This document shows positions 43,943 through 54,488 of a stretch of 64,000 nt of DNA, piece after piece. Position numbers and translations under genes: made by a program. A model generated the notes under the pieces. That model was not told the origin of the DNA. It did not search any database and saw only the letters and a list, made by a program, of their open reading frames with translations. The stretch comes from Saposhnikovia divaricata (taxonomy: Eukaryota; Streptophyta; Magnoliopsida; Apiales; Apiaceae), in contig CM071595.1 in the NCBI GenBank assembly GCA_036435485.1, forward strand, positions 11,584,001 through 11,648,000, read 5' to 3'. Numbering within the stretch: the stretch's first letter is position 1; the number at the start of each line of letters is the position of its first letter.

Positions 43943-44423
43943 TAATACTACAATTTAGGTGAAATAAAAGATGATTATCAATACCTATTTAGGTGAGAAT
44001 TGAGATATCTAATTGGGTTTAGTTCCTTAAAAGTTTTGGGCTGAGATTTTGGTAAAGGCTTAAGTACTAAAAATTTGTGGATTCTAAGTCTATTGGTTGG
44101 ATCTAAATTACTAGTGAACACTGGGCTTAAATTTTGAAACAAGTAACACACTAAGGTGAACACTGGGCTTAAATTTTGGGCTGAGATTCTTGGTTCTAAT
44201 TTGTTTTGATCCAAGGTTATCAGGTGCATATGATGAGTAATAATCTAAAATCAATAATATCAGTGCTCAAAATTTCTTATGAATCAAGCCGAATGGTGCT
44301 AAAGAAGAGTCTAGGTAACCAAATTCTAAAATATAACTTTCCAAAATGATGTGAAAATACAAAATACCTATCCAGGATTTTTGTTTCTTAAAAGAAAATC
44401 TAGTTTGTTAAAGTTAATATATA
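43943..44423. other. Intergenic stretch with short repeats
   Basis: GTGAACACTGGGCTTAAATT is repeated at about 44113 and 44157. The segment 44371-44415 (GGATTTTTGTTTCTTAAAAG and following) recurs at 55891-55935. No gene seen. Confidence 0.6.
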
Positions 44424-46397
44424 CTAGCTTATAATCCGTGCGATGCACGGATTTTTTTTATATGTAACAAATTTTTTTTTGTTATAATTATATTTTTATA
44501 TAATCATTATTTACAATATTTTATTTTAATTTTAATATTAATAATTTAATATAAATTTAATTAATGATATACATGGTTTAAAACTTATATTATAAAATTT
44601 TAAAATAAATATGTCATTGATAGAATTCGAACTCTGAATATAATATATTTAATCATTAGATCTAAAGATTTTGATTTTTTACTAAAAATCTAATGATCAT
44701 TATTCGTAGTATACGGATTTTTATTATATTTTGTTAGTGATTAGAATATATGATGTGATATTTTTGGGTATATATTAATTATTGCTAGATATGATATGAT
44801 TGGAAGATATGATATGATTGATGTTTTTAGGTGTTTATAAAAGCTAATATCTTCAACTAAAACTAAATGTGATAAAGATAATCGACTAATTACCATTATT
44901 ATATTATGTTATTATTTATTTTTGGTGTTTTAATAGTATAGATATTGTATATATTTTTCTTTATAATAAATGTTAAATAAGTAAATTCACGAAATACTAA
45001 AAAACATATACCAAAAAATAGGTGTCAAAATTTTTAATATTTCCGCTAATGTTTCCTTATTATAAACAACGTATTCATATTTTTAATATATTTTATTAAT
45101 AATTGAAAAATATGATGCTATATTTTTGGATATATATTAATGATTGTAAGATTAGTTTTAAATTAAAAAGGTAACGTGTTTTAATTCGAAAGGAAAAATT
45201 AATGATTGAAGATATGATACGATTGATGTTTTTAGGTGTTAATAAAAGGTAATATCTTCAATTAAAAGTAAATATGAAAAAAGGCAATTGTCTACTTACC
45301 AATAATTTATATTATGTTATTATTTATTTTAGGAGTTTTAATAGTATAGATATCATATATATTTTTCTTTATAATGAAGGGTAAATAAGTAAATTCACTA
45401 CGTACCAAAAAATAGGTACCAAAACTTTTAATGTTTCGGCTTTTATATAATAGTATAGATTAGTAATTATAAATAATTAAGTAAGGATAATTACGTAAAA
45501 TAACATGTACCATTAAATAAGGGTAAATAAATAAAATTAACTGAAAAAGAGAAAATTATAAAAGGTAACATATTTTAGCTGGAAAAGGTAATTGATTAAT
45601 TATTAGTAATTATAATATTTTATTTTATTAAACAGAATTGCTAATAGTGTTAAATAGAACTGCCGGTGATATAATTGAAAAAAAAAAATTTAGTTAGAGA
45701 AAATAAAAAGGTAACATGAAGATGACATGATTTATGTGAAAATGGCAATTGATTAGTTTATAGTAATTATAATTTAATTATGTTATTTTACTAAATAAAA
45801 TTGCTCTTAGTTTTTAGAAAATGAGAAATTAATGTTGCCCGTTATATTTCTAGAAAAAAAAGAAATTTAATTAGAAAAAATAGAAAAGATGATATATTTT
45901 AGTTGAAAAGGTAATCAGTTAATTATTAGTATTATATTATTATTATTATTTTATTTTAATTAAATAGAAACGCCCGTGATATAATTGGAAAAATGAGGTT
46001 TTAGGAGAAAAGAAAAAAAGTAACGTGTTTTGGCTGAGAAAGGTAACCGTCCATGATATAATTGGAAAAAGAAAGATTTTAGTTAGAGAAGAAATTATTT
46101 AATTATTGAAAAATATAAAAGGTAATATGTTTAACCTGAAAAAGGAAATTGATTCATAAAGGAGAAATTTTAGTTAGATAAAATATAAAAGATATTGTAT
46201 TTTACTTGAAAAAGGAAATTATTTAATTCTTGAAAAGTAGAAAAGATAATATGTTTAATCTGAAAAAGGAAATTGATTAGTTATTAGTAATTGAGTAAGG
46301 GTAAATAAGTAAAATCAACAGGTACCGTACCGACCGACCAACCAACCAACCGACCAACCAAACTTTTAATATTTCGGCTTTTATATAATAGTATAGA
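44424..46397 (-). mobile_element. Non-autonomous Helitron-like element(s), minus strand, with duplicated 5' end
   Basis: Minus-strand 3' end: the hairpin AATCCGTGC-GAT-GCACGGATT (44453-44433), 5 bases, then CTAG (44427-44424) followed by host T. Minus-strand 5' end TCTATACTATTATATAAAAG preceded by host A occurs twice, at 46397 and at 45459. The interior is AT-rich with degenerate repeats carrying AAAAGGTAAC and AATTGATTAATTATTAGTA words. No coding region. Either one element acquired a second head, or a 1036-bp element (44424-45459) lies next to a second that lacks its tail. Confidence 0.75.
46327..46362. repeat. CCGA/CCAA short tandem repeat
   Basis: CCGACCGACCAACCAACCAA and similar 4-bp units just inside the distal Helitron 5' end. 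Confidence 0.85.
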
Positions 46398-46408
46398 TAT
46401 ATATATAT

Positions 46409-47630
46409 AGGGTCTTGCTCAAATGAGAACCCTCACTTATTGTGAGATATGAGATCTAATCCTAGCCATATATTTTTTATATCTAAATTAAATCCTAGCC
46501 CCACAATTAATATTTAAAATTTTATTTTTTTATTGATTCATTTAATTCAACATCATCTTCCACAATCATTTCTTCCATACTCCGGTCACCATTTCCGGTC
46601 AGCATCTCCGGCTACAAATTCCGGCCAACCCAGAAAATCACCACCGGTAAACAGAAAATCACCGCACTACCGCCACCTCTGACCACCATGCCACCACCAC
46701 CGCCAACAAAAATCACCGCACTCCGCCACCACCGAGCACCACATTGCCGCCACCACCATTTAAAATCACCACTTTTAAACAGAAAATCACTGCACTCCAC
46801 CACCTCCGGCCCCCACCACCACCAAAAATCACCATCTGAAAACAAAAATCACCGCGATCAAAACCAGCCCAAACCACCACATCACCGCCCCCACCTCCGG
46901 CCACCACCAACAAATCACCGATAACAGCCCAAAAATCATCACAACACAAATTAAACAAAGTAATTAACAAACAGACCATTGTATAATTTGTGTAACATAT
47001 ACACGAATAAAGGTTTCTCTACTACTGAAATCACTATTTGCCTTATTTGAATTCAGTTTAATTTTTTTAATGATTTGTATAGTTGTCTTCGTGTGTGATT
47101 TTTACAAGAGTACTCGTTCATTTTCTGAATGCAAGAGCTCACATAGTTGGTCAAGCCAGGTGCGTATGTTGCAACATCATTGCAGGCAAACTACCCAACA
47201 GATCGGAGATGAAGATAAGAGATAGATGAAGATAAAATAAAAGGAACATATCGAAGATGAAGTGACGCCGCGACGGGGAGGGAAGCGGGGGAGAGAGAGA
47301 GAGGATGAACAGAGGTGGTGGTCGGTGGGCGGTGGCTGATCTGGATGTATCTCACTCGCCGGAGCTGAGATGGGGGTGGTGATTTTGTGTTTTCTAGTGG
47401 TGATTAATGGCGGCGGCGATGGCGATGGCGGCGGTGGTGGAAGAGCGGGGGATGGGGATGGTTGGAGGTAGTCGGGGGTGGGAGGGGGCTTTTGCCTGTT
47501 GGTAGAGATAATGTGTTTGATATAGTAGTGTAAATATGTGGTTAGGATTTAATTTAGGTGTATAAATGTGGGGCTGAGATTAGATCTCAGTTCTCATTTT
47601 AATTGGGGGTTCTCATTTGAGCAAAACCCT
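46409..47630. mobile_element. Mutator-like non-autonomous element with GC-rich interior
   Basis: Left end AGGGTCTTGCTCAAATGAGA and the reverse complement of the right end AGGGTTTTGCTCAAATGAGA form inverted repeats that extend, imperfectly, for about 90 bp (shared GAGATCTAATC and CTAAATTAAATCCTA). It sits in a (TA)n run, so the target duplication is ambiguous. The 1.2-kb interior is unlike the AT-rich surroundings: 46560-46930 is a series of AAAATCACC plus CCACCACCG units, and 47260-47480 is GGTGG/GGCGG-rich. The sequence could be a captured gene fragment in the manner of Pack-MULEs, or simple-repeat expansion. Long Gly/Trp- and Pro/His-rich ORFs here follow from the repeats. Confidence 0.65.
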
Positions 47631-47645
47631 ATATATATATATATA

Positions 47646-48012
47646 TAGGCCTTTGCTCCATACAGAACACTCTTATATAACAAACAATAAAGAACACTAT
47701 AAAATCATTTATTCCAATAGTTCCATTGGCCCCGCCAGGGGCACCCAATACAAAAGGTTCTTATTTTTTTTAGGCTCCATCCATCCAGCAAAAAAAAAAT
47801 TGAAATTTTACTGTTCATCGATGACGTCACTGATGACGTCATCATGACGTCATCGATGAACAATAAAATTTCAAATTTTTTTTTTTGCTGGATGGATGGA
47901 GCCTAAAAAAATAAGAATTTTTTGTATTGGGTGGCCCCGCTAGGGGCAATGGATCTATGAGATATGAGGTGTTCTTTATTGTTTGTTATATAAGGTGTTT
48001 GCTATGGAGTGC

Positions 48013-48015
<3 letters not shown>
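47646..48015. mobile_element. Fold-back MITE, copy 1
   Basis: The whole 370-bp element is one long inverted repeat. It runs from AGGCCTTTGCTCCATACAGA and TTATATAACAAACAATAAAG on the left to the mirrored sequence on the right. At its centre is a loop made of TGACGTCA sites (47822, 47834, 47845). It lies between (TA)n runs. Confidence 0.85.

Positions 48016-48044
<29 letters not shown>
48016..48044. repeat. (TA)n microsatellite
   Basis: About 14 TA units separating the two fold-back MITEs. Confidence 0.95.
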
Positions 48045-48047
<3 letters not shown>

Positions 48048-48397
48048 CCTTTGCTCCATACAGAACACTCTTATATAACAAACAACAAAGAACACCATAG
48101 ATCTATTAGATCCTTTGGCCCCACCAGGGGCACCCAATACAAAAACGTTATTATTTTTTTACCCTCTATCAAGTCTGCAAAAAAAAAAAGAATGAAAATT
48201 ACTGTTCACCTGATGGCGTCATCATGACGTCATCAGGTGAACAGTAAATTTTCAATTTTTTTTTTTTTTGCTAGTTTGCTAGAGGGTAAAAAAATAATAA
48301 CTTTTTGTATTGGGTGCTATGACGGAACTCTTAAATTATATTAGATATGAGGTGTTCTTTATTGTTTGTTATATAAGGTGTTTGTTATGGAGTGCAA

Positions 48398-48398
<1 letters not shown>
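48045..48398. mobile_element. Fold-back MITE, copy 2
   Basis: Same family and orientation as copy 1, with identical outer sequence over long stretches. The centre carries TGACGTCA at 48225-48232 and a TGGCGTCA variant at 48214-48221. Confidence 0.85.

Positions 48399-48452
<54 letters not shown>
48399..48452. repeat. (CT)n then (TA)n microsatellite
   Basis: About 10 CT units followed by about 17 TA units. Confidence 0.95.
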
Positions 48453-48453
<1 letters not shown>

Positions 48454-48454
<1 letters not shown>

Positions 48455-48518
48455 ATAATGTTCTAGGTAGAACCTCCTTATCAAAAGATAATGTTCTAGG
48501 AAGAACCTCCTTATCAAA
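48454..48518. repeat. 32-bp tandem duplication
   Basis: GATAATGTTCTAGGTAGAAC plus CTCCTTATCAAAA occurs twice in a row with one change. It resembles the terminus of a MITE, but no partner end was found. The following 48519-48835 is AT-rich spacer. Confidence 0.7.
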
Positions 48519-48838
48519 AGAATAAGAGAACTTCCATCTAGACCGTTCATTAATTAAAATTCATTTTAATTTCATTATATAAGACATAATGGCAGTATTA
48601 ATTGTAATAAAATAGATTGATGAAGGTCATTTAAAATCCACTATCAAGTATTATACATACAATATTTCTTTTTAAAAACGGAAAGAATCTTTAAATTAAG
48701 ATTTGATTATAAAACACAATCTTTTTTAAATTTGGAAAGAATATCATGAAACAAATATCACGTAATAATTGTCTATATGATTTAGACTTTACAATTTTTC
48801 AATAATGCGATACTGAAAAAACTAGAAGCATAACCTAA

Positions 48839-49153
48839 GAGCATCTCCAAGGGTGAAATGTAAAATTGTTAGCTAAAATGATTATCTATATTGAATATGT
48901 AAAATTTTAGCTAAGAGGAGGTATATGTACTCCAATGGGGTTATCTATAATTATAATTATGTAAAATTATACATAAGAGGTTTATGGGTTCAACAAATAT
49001 AGAAGACCAAATATGATTATCTATATTTTTTGCTAAGGGGAAAGAAGGTTGGAGTACCTCAATTTATAGATATTATCTAAAAGGTGCCACATAGATGCCA
49101 CATTGATGCCACTTAGATAATATAGCTAAGGGGTCTCTCCATTATAGATGCTC
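48839..49153. mobile_element. PIF/Harbinger (Tourist-like) MITE
   Basis: The 315-bp element starts GAGCATCTCC and ends GATGCTC, with TAA target duplications at 48836-48838 and 49154-49156. Inner inverted similarity includes ATTATCTATATT-like words and the AGCTAAGGGG block near the right end. Confidence 0.75.
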
Positions 49154-49369
49154 TAAGAAGAAAATGGAGGAAGAAGACGATACATGTAATCTTTTTTTTT
49201 TTTCCCATTTGTATAGTGTTAAACATTTAAACTACTAATTTTTTGTAAAACAATGACCAAAACACCTGTTTTTTGTTATAGGTGTGCTATAGAGTCGGGC
49301 AGCAATGAAGTGCTGACCATAGAAGAAGAAGAAAAAGTTATATTGTAAGGTTTCAACCACGGATTCTTG

Positions 49370-49640
49370 TACGGTAAGATTCTTGTATGTGTTCTGATCC
49401 AATCTAACAGATTCTTGATTCTTGTAGGTGTTTTGTTCTGATCCAATCTAACAATCTAACAGAATCTTGATTCTTGTAGGTGTTTCTGTTCAGGATGAAC
49501 CTTTTTGAGAATAAACCCTAGACTTTTGATTCTTGTAGGTGTTTTGTTCTGATCTAATCTAACAGATCTAATAGAATCTTGATTCTTGTAGGTGTTTTGT
49601 TCAGGATGAACCTTATTGAGAATAAACCCTAGACTTTTTG
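49370..49640. repeat. Tandem repeats with GATTCTTGTAGGTGTTTTG core
   Basis: GATTCTTGTAGGTGTTTTGT recurs at about 49420, 49470, 49528 and 49581. The larger unit containing GATGAACCTTTTTGAGAATA also occurs twice. The ORF 49456-49656 on the minus strand is only the reading of this repeat. Confidence 0.8.
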
Positions 49641-49750
49641 ACTGATGTGTTATCATCTACTTTGATGTCAAATCATATTATACTTTAAGTTCTGCTATGT
49701 GTTTTGCAAATTACTAATTGAAAAAAACGGGGGTTGCAAGTACGTGATCT

Positions 49751-49957
49751 GTGTCTGTGGGTATAAGTTTTGTTGGACTTGTTTTGGCTGTTATCAAGGA
49801 CGTTGTTAAGCACGATAAAAATGTCAAGGAGAGGGTCAGAAATAGGTTTAAGGGCTGCAACATGAGATATGTTTATTATTTTGAAAAGTGGGATGCCAAT
49901 CACAAAGCACAAGAGAAAGAATTAGCGGATCTGTGTAATATAAAATATATTTCATAG
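49751..49957 (+). CDS. Unrecognised small ORF within the repeat block
   Basis: 68 codons, starting MSVGISFVGLVLAVIKDVVK with a hydrophobic N-terminus and ending with a charged part (FEKWDANHKAQEKELADLCN). Amino-acid use looks more protein-like than its AT-rich neighbours. No family recognised; it could be a gene fragment carried by a transposon occupying 49.3-52.4 kb. A lone short ORF of this size can also arise by chance. Confidence 0.25.
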   Translation: MSVGISFVGLVLAVIKDVVKHDKNVKERVRNRFKGCNMRYVYYFEKWDANHKAQEKELADLCNIKYIS

Positions 49958-50189
49958 GAATTCTTGTAACATAAAGAATTACAAAACACCTAAGAGAATT
50001 TTGGTGTATTACATAATATTTATACATATTTCTTTTTTTTAAAAAATATTTATATATTTCTTCTAAAATATTTGAAACTTATTTTGGATTAATAAAATAT
50101 TGAGTAGAATCTTAATATAAATATCTAATAAAATAATATTATAATTTTAAAATAATTAACAAGAGAATCTTAGTATATTACATAATATT

Positions 50190-51660
50190 GTAAGATTCCA
50201 AATCGAATTTTAACTTAAAAACTTAGATTCCTTTATGTGTTTTATATCAACATATTAATTATTTTAATTTATCCTCAAATTTTTTGATCAAAAAAATTGT
50301 GGATTGTAAGATTCCACTAGGTGTTGCACATTGAATTTTTTTTTTTTGAAAAAATATTTTTGGAAACAAAATTAAAAAAAATTGGTTCTATTGTATAATC
50401 ATAAAAAAATATATGGTTCTCTCCAATTCTCTATATAACAAATTCTCTCATATAAAGTATAGTTCTATAACTTAATTTTAAAATTTTATTTTTTTAATAA
50501 AAATTTGAACATTACATTTTTATTCATAAGAAAAATAAAATTAAAATAATTTATGAAACTATGAGTTTGTCCAAAATGTAAAGAACCTAATATTTACATA
50601 TATTCTCTTAAGTTTTCTGTCTAAGAGTTCATTGAATGTTTTATAAAAATTTATTTATTATTTTATTTATTCTGGATGTATTTTATAAAAAAAAAAAGTT
50701 GTAGATTACAATATTCAGCGTAGTACGTTTATAAATTATTTGATATTATTTTTTATGATCCTAATATTTATTTATTTTTAATATTCTTTAATTTTTATTT
50801 ACCTTTTAGTATATTTTTTAAATTAATTTTTATCTTTTTAGTCCAAGATTCCACTAAATGTTTTGTAACAACGTCTAATTTTTTCTCAAAAAATTTATAA
50901 ATTGCAAGATTCTCCTAGGTACTGATTATTTATTTTAGTGTTAATATTAATTTTTTTTAGGAATCTTTTATATTTTTGACCTTTTTGGATATTTTTAAAA
51001 TAAATATTTAAGTTTTCAATTTAAAATTCCATTAAGTGTTTTGGATCCACATTTTAATTATTTTATTTTAACCACAAACTTTTTTTATTAAAAAATTTAC
51101 TAGAAAGATTACCTTATCTTAGGTGTTGCACATTGATATATTAGTTGTTATATTTTTTGTAGTCTTAACATTACGATCTTTTATTTTCTTCTTGTGTATT
51201 TTTAAATTTAATTTTTAAGATTTCAATCTAAGATTCCATTCAATGTTTTGTAACAACATATTAATTATTTTATTTACTCCTCAATGTTCTTTCAAAAATT
51301 ATAAATTGTAATATTCTGTTATAAACAGCATGGTGATAAATTATTTTTTATTATAGTTTGTAATGTTAGTTTTTTTATATTTTTAGGATTCTTTTATTTA
51401 TTTTACCTTTTAATGAGTTTTTAATCAAATTTTATTTTTCAGTCTAAGTTTTCATTTCGTGTTTTGTAACTATATATTAATTACTTTATTTTCTCCTCCA
51501 TTTTTAAAAAAAAATTATAAATTCCAATATTCTGTTTATGTGTAGCACATTAATAAATTATTTGTTATTATTAATTCTAATGTTATTCTATTTATCTCGT
51601 CAAATTTTATTTAAAAAAATTATAAATTGTGAGATCTGGTTAGATGTTGCACATTGAGAT
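50190..51660. repeat. Degenerate satellite-like array, period about 180-220 bp
   Basis: Units begin with a variant of TCTAAGATTCCATTAAGTGT plus TTTGTAACAACATATTAATT, at about 50206, 50619, 50841, 51019, 51223 and 51441. A second shared block halfway through reads TTATAAATTGTAAGATTC plus AGGTGTTGCACATTGA (about 50300, 50890, 51105, 51300, 51520, 51630). Very AT-rich and diverged, with no coding region. Confidence 0.65.
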
Positions 51661-52430
51661 TCTACTATATGTTTAATGAATTTCACTATAATTCTAAAAA
51701 CTACAAAATATGAAATAAATTTTTCCAAAAAAATTTCAAAATATATGAGTACTTTTATCAAAAATATTCGTCAAGTGTTTCAATAAATATTTTTTAATTG
51801 TGACGGATCAATCAAATAATTATTTTACATAGATTCCGTTAAGTGTTTTAATGAAATACTTACTAATTCACCATATATCTAAAAATTACAAATTCACTAT
51901 ATTCCGTTAAGTGTTTTTTAATGTGCATTATATACACTTTAATGAACTTTACCATATATCTAAAAAATTACAAAAAAAAATGAAATTTTTTTTCTAAAAG
52001 AATATTTAGAAGGATATGAGTACTTTTCTTTAAAAAAAAAATCTAGTTATTAATATTTTTAAGGATATTTTTTCACATATTTTCAAAAAAAAAGATTTTA
52101 TTAAGGGTTTTTCAAAGAGAAAAAATTACAATGAAATTTTCATTACACTATTTGTCAACGTCTAACAAATATTCAAAGTTTATAAATCTTCTTATGAGTC
52201 TATAGAATCTTAGAATCCTAGTGTTTTTTAAAAATTTTTATCTCATCTTAAAAATGATGTGAATGCTTTTTTTATAATTAATATTTTTTAATAAAAGATT
52301 TAAGAGAATCTATAGACTTATTTTTAGATTCTATAAAACACTTAAGAAAATCTATGTAAATACATATTAAAAAATACTTATTTTTATATTCTATAAAAAC
52401 ACTTAAGAGAATCCATGTGGAACAGTGCCA
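51661..52430. repeat. Repeat flank with inverted copies of the array motif
   Basis: Direct copies of GATTCCGTTAAGTGTTTTAA lie near 51835 and 51900. Inverted copies (TAAAACACTTAAGAAAATCT and AAAACACTTAAGAGAATCC) lie near 52335 and 52390. The reverse complement of the far right motif resembles the repeat at 49.4 kb, which may mark two ends of one large element. Confidence 0.5.
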
Positions 52431-52494
52431 ATAGATTGTTGGCCTAGGCAAGAATACAAGATACAATCCTTAATATACACTCTTCAACTGATAT

Positions 52495-52570
52495 GTGAAA
52501 GATTGGACAGACAGTAGATCATCTCCAAGGAAACTAACAACAAAGCTTAATTTAAAGTTGGAAACCAAAC
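52495..52570 (-). pseudogene. Diverged duplicate of the C-terminal end of the 52681-53439 ORF
   Basis: On the minus strand this reads NFKLSFVVSFLGDDLLSVQ, matching the final residues GTKLIVGFILDDLLFGP of the neighbouring ORF. The DNA also shares AACAGTAGATCATCT-like sequence at 52509 and 52689. It suggests a tandem duplication of the gene's 3' end. Confidence 0.45.
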
Positions 52571-52680
52571 ACCAGCAACAGTTTAATACAAAGTCAATAA
52601 GCATGCTACCTCTAAATACTAAAAGACTAGATACTAACGCATCCAATAATGCTATCAAAAATTCAAACAATGAATGAAAG

Positions 52681-53439
52681 TCAGGGGCCAAACAGTAGAT
52701 CATCTAAGATGAAACCAACAATAAGTTTTGTTCCCAAATTTCCAAAAGCTTTCTCAGTCTCTGTCATCTTCTGCATACGAAGAGTTTTGGCCTCGTCAAC
52801 ACGAACCTGCCGATCTTGTACTTTACTTTTAGCATCATTATTAATACAACCGTCAATTGCATGAAGCTCGGGAATTAGGGGACTTGAGAACCGGAGCTGT
52901 TGTATATAGTTAAGGCGGTTCACTACCCAACTTACATTGAATCCCTGATTCTGCAAGTATGCATATACAACCTTGTACGTAATAATCATTTCGGAATCAA
53001 CCTCAGTTATAGATACTTTAATAAAGTCGTTCAGTGAGGTGCACAACATATTCAGATTCATTGTACATAATTTCTTGCTTTTTGCGTCCAAGTGCTTAAA
53101 GGTTTCCGGGTACTTAAGCATAATATTATCGAGTAGGCATACGAACTCGGAGTTAACCTCATGGCCCCGCCACATTCCAACATCTTTATCCTTTCTAGAG
53201 GAGCTGCCTGGATCGCTGCTTGTCCCTTCAAATAAGGAACCAATTTGTTGAACCCTGTTAGCATCTACCAGAGAATTCTCCACCACTTGATGTTCTTGCA
53301 CCACCTTGTCCACAATGTCAAAGCACACAGTTTTATTTGTATGTTGACAATTAACTAGCTCCTTGGTTTCAGTTGCCAAAGGCTCTTCTACTATCTTAAT
53401 TGGAGCTGTCATGTAAACTGCTGCCGTTTGAGGAATCAT
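52681..53439 (-). CDS. MATH/coiled-coil-protein-like C-terminal domain protein
   Basis: An open 252-codon frame. Residues about 95-185 (LDNIMLKYPETFKHLDAKSK, then NMLCTSLNDFIKV and AYLQNQGFNVSWVVNRLNYI) resemble the helical domain at the C-terminus of plant MATH-domain/coiled-coil proteins, where a KHPE-like start and a GF-x-V-x-W-V/L motif recur. The first 90 residues are low-complexity and unfamiliar, and no MATH (TRAF-like) domain is present. The C-terminus is basic, then hydrophobic (KAFGNLGTKLIVGFILDDLLFGP). It may be a complete small gene, a last exon of a larger gene, or a fragment. No TATA or splice site was confirmed. Function unknown. Confidence 0.5.
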   Translation of the reverse strand: MIPQTAAVYMTAPIKIVEEPLATETKELVNCQHTNKTVCFDIVDKVVQEHQVVENSLVDANRVQQIGSLFEGTSSDPGSSSRKDKDVGMWRGHEVNSEFVCLLDNIMLKYPETFKHLDAKSKKLCTMNLNMLCTSLNDFIKVSITEVDSEMIITYKVVYAYLQNQGFNVSWVVNRLNYIQQLRFSSPLIPELHAIDGCINNDAKSKVQDRQVRVDEAKTLRMQKMTETEKAFGNLGTKLIVGFILDDLLFGP

Positions 53440-53769
53440 GTTATCCCAAAAAAATAGATAACTTCAGTGATATATCTCTGACATAAGAAAATGGTATCTT
53501 TATAAGATAGATGGAACTTTGGATTTTCACTATTCTCAATACAACCTATGATTAAACTATCGAGTATCGACTTAAATATGGGGCAAAAACAACGAGATTC
53601 AATTTCTCTACTAGGACATGATGCAGGCGATTGAGCATGATGCAGGCAATAGCCGGACTTGAAAACTGCAGTAGCACTAAGACCATTGCTGCAGCCCCAT
53701 TATGGGTAATTCTACAATTACTTGGGTTACTACGACGAGGAGACAACATCAATGGTACTGCCTAATGGC
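53440..53769. other. Spacer between MATH-like ORF and kinase fragment
   Basis: No gene could be supported; the minus strand may hold further unrecognisable pieces of the kinase pseudogene. Confidence 0.3.
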
Positions 53770-53910
53770 CAGGCTGTTTCAACTAGAGAATTCTGCCTAT
53801 ACTCAAAATCTCAGCCATAACCTCTCTCAACCCTTGCTTAGAATCATGATTCAAACACTTTCCCAAAACCACCTGCTCCAATAACCGAATCTTTAGAAAA
53901 TCCATAAAGA
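53770..53910 (-). pseudogene. Lectin receptor kinase fragment (kinase N-lobe)
   Basis: The minus strand reads GFSKDSVIGAGGFGKVF, the glycine-rich ATP-binding loop. It then changes frame into HDSKQGLREVMAEILSIGRI, the segment around the conserved kinase alpha-C Glu, as in L-type lectin receptor-like kinases. The segment between them, with the invariant Lys, is deleted, and a stop follows ILSIGRIL. A short decayed fragment with no lectin domain nearby. Confidence 0.7.
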
Positions 53911-54478
53911 ACAATAATACATAAGCAAAATCCCACTAATACATAAGGAACAATACCATGTAAGAAAAATAACAGAACACAAATCAGCAAAATTCAATAG
54001 GATTCACGTTGATATACTGAAGACCATATCAAAAGAATAATAAATTATAGCGAAAAATACATATATTTGAGGGACATAGAACTCAAGACCTGACGTGTTT
54101 CTCATGTTATTCTCTATCGACAATCTGAAACCCAATTTTCCATGATGAATACAAGAAAAGTATAACGATGACTAATCTGCAAACATGAAAAGTATAATTG
54201 ATTACATAAAAAGCAATCAATTATATATCAATTACATACCATAGCTGAAAAATACACATATGGCAAGTAGAGAGTTAATCGTGCACAATATTTCACCAGA
54301 TCTTCACAAACATGGTAATAATATTGTGGAATACGTATGTTTAATGTATATATAAGTGTATTTTCAGCTTTCAAGATACTACCCTTTTAGTGATACATAA
54401 GTAAATATAATTTATTTTGTATAAAATCTAGGCCGCAAGATTAAAAAAAGAATCAACGGTAATTAGCATGGTTCTCTA
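53911..54478. other. Intergenic stretch, no gene seen
   Basis: AT-rich spacer. No ORF with coding character. Confidence 0.4.
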
Positions 54479-54488
54479 GTTCTCTCAC

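Noticed and set aside
46612..46979. Gly/Trp-rich and Pro/His-rich ORFs on both strands
   Set aside because: All are readings of the same GGTGG/CCACC repeats in different frames; no start context or domain supports a protein.
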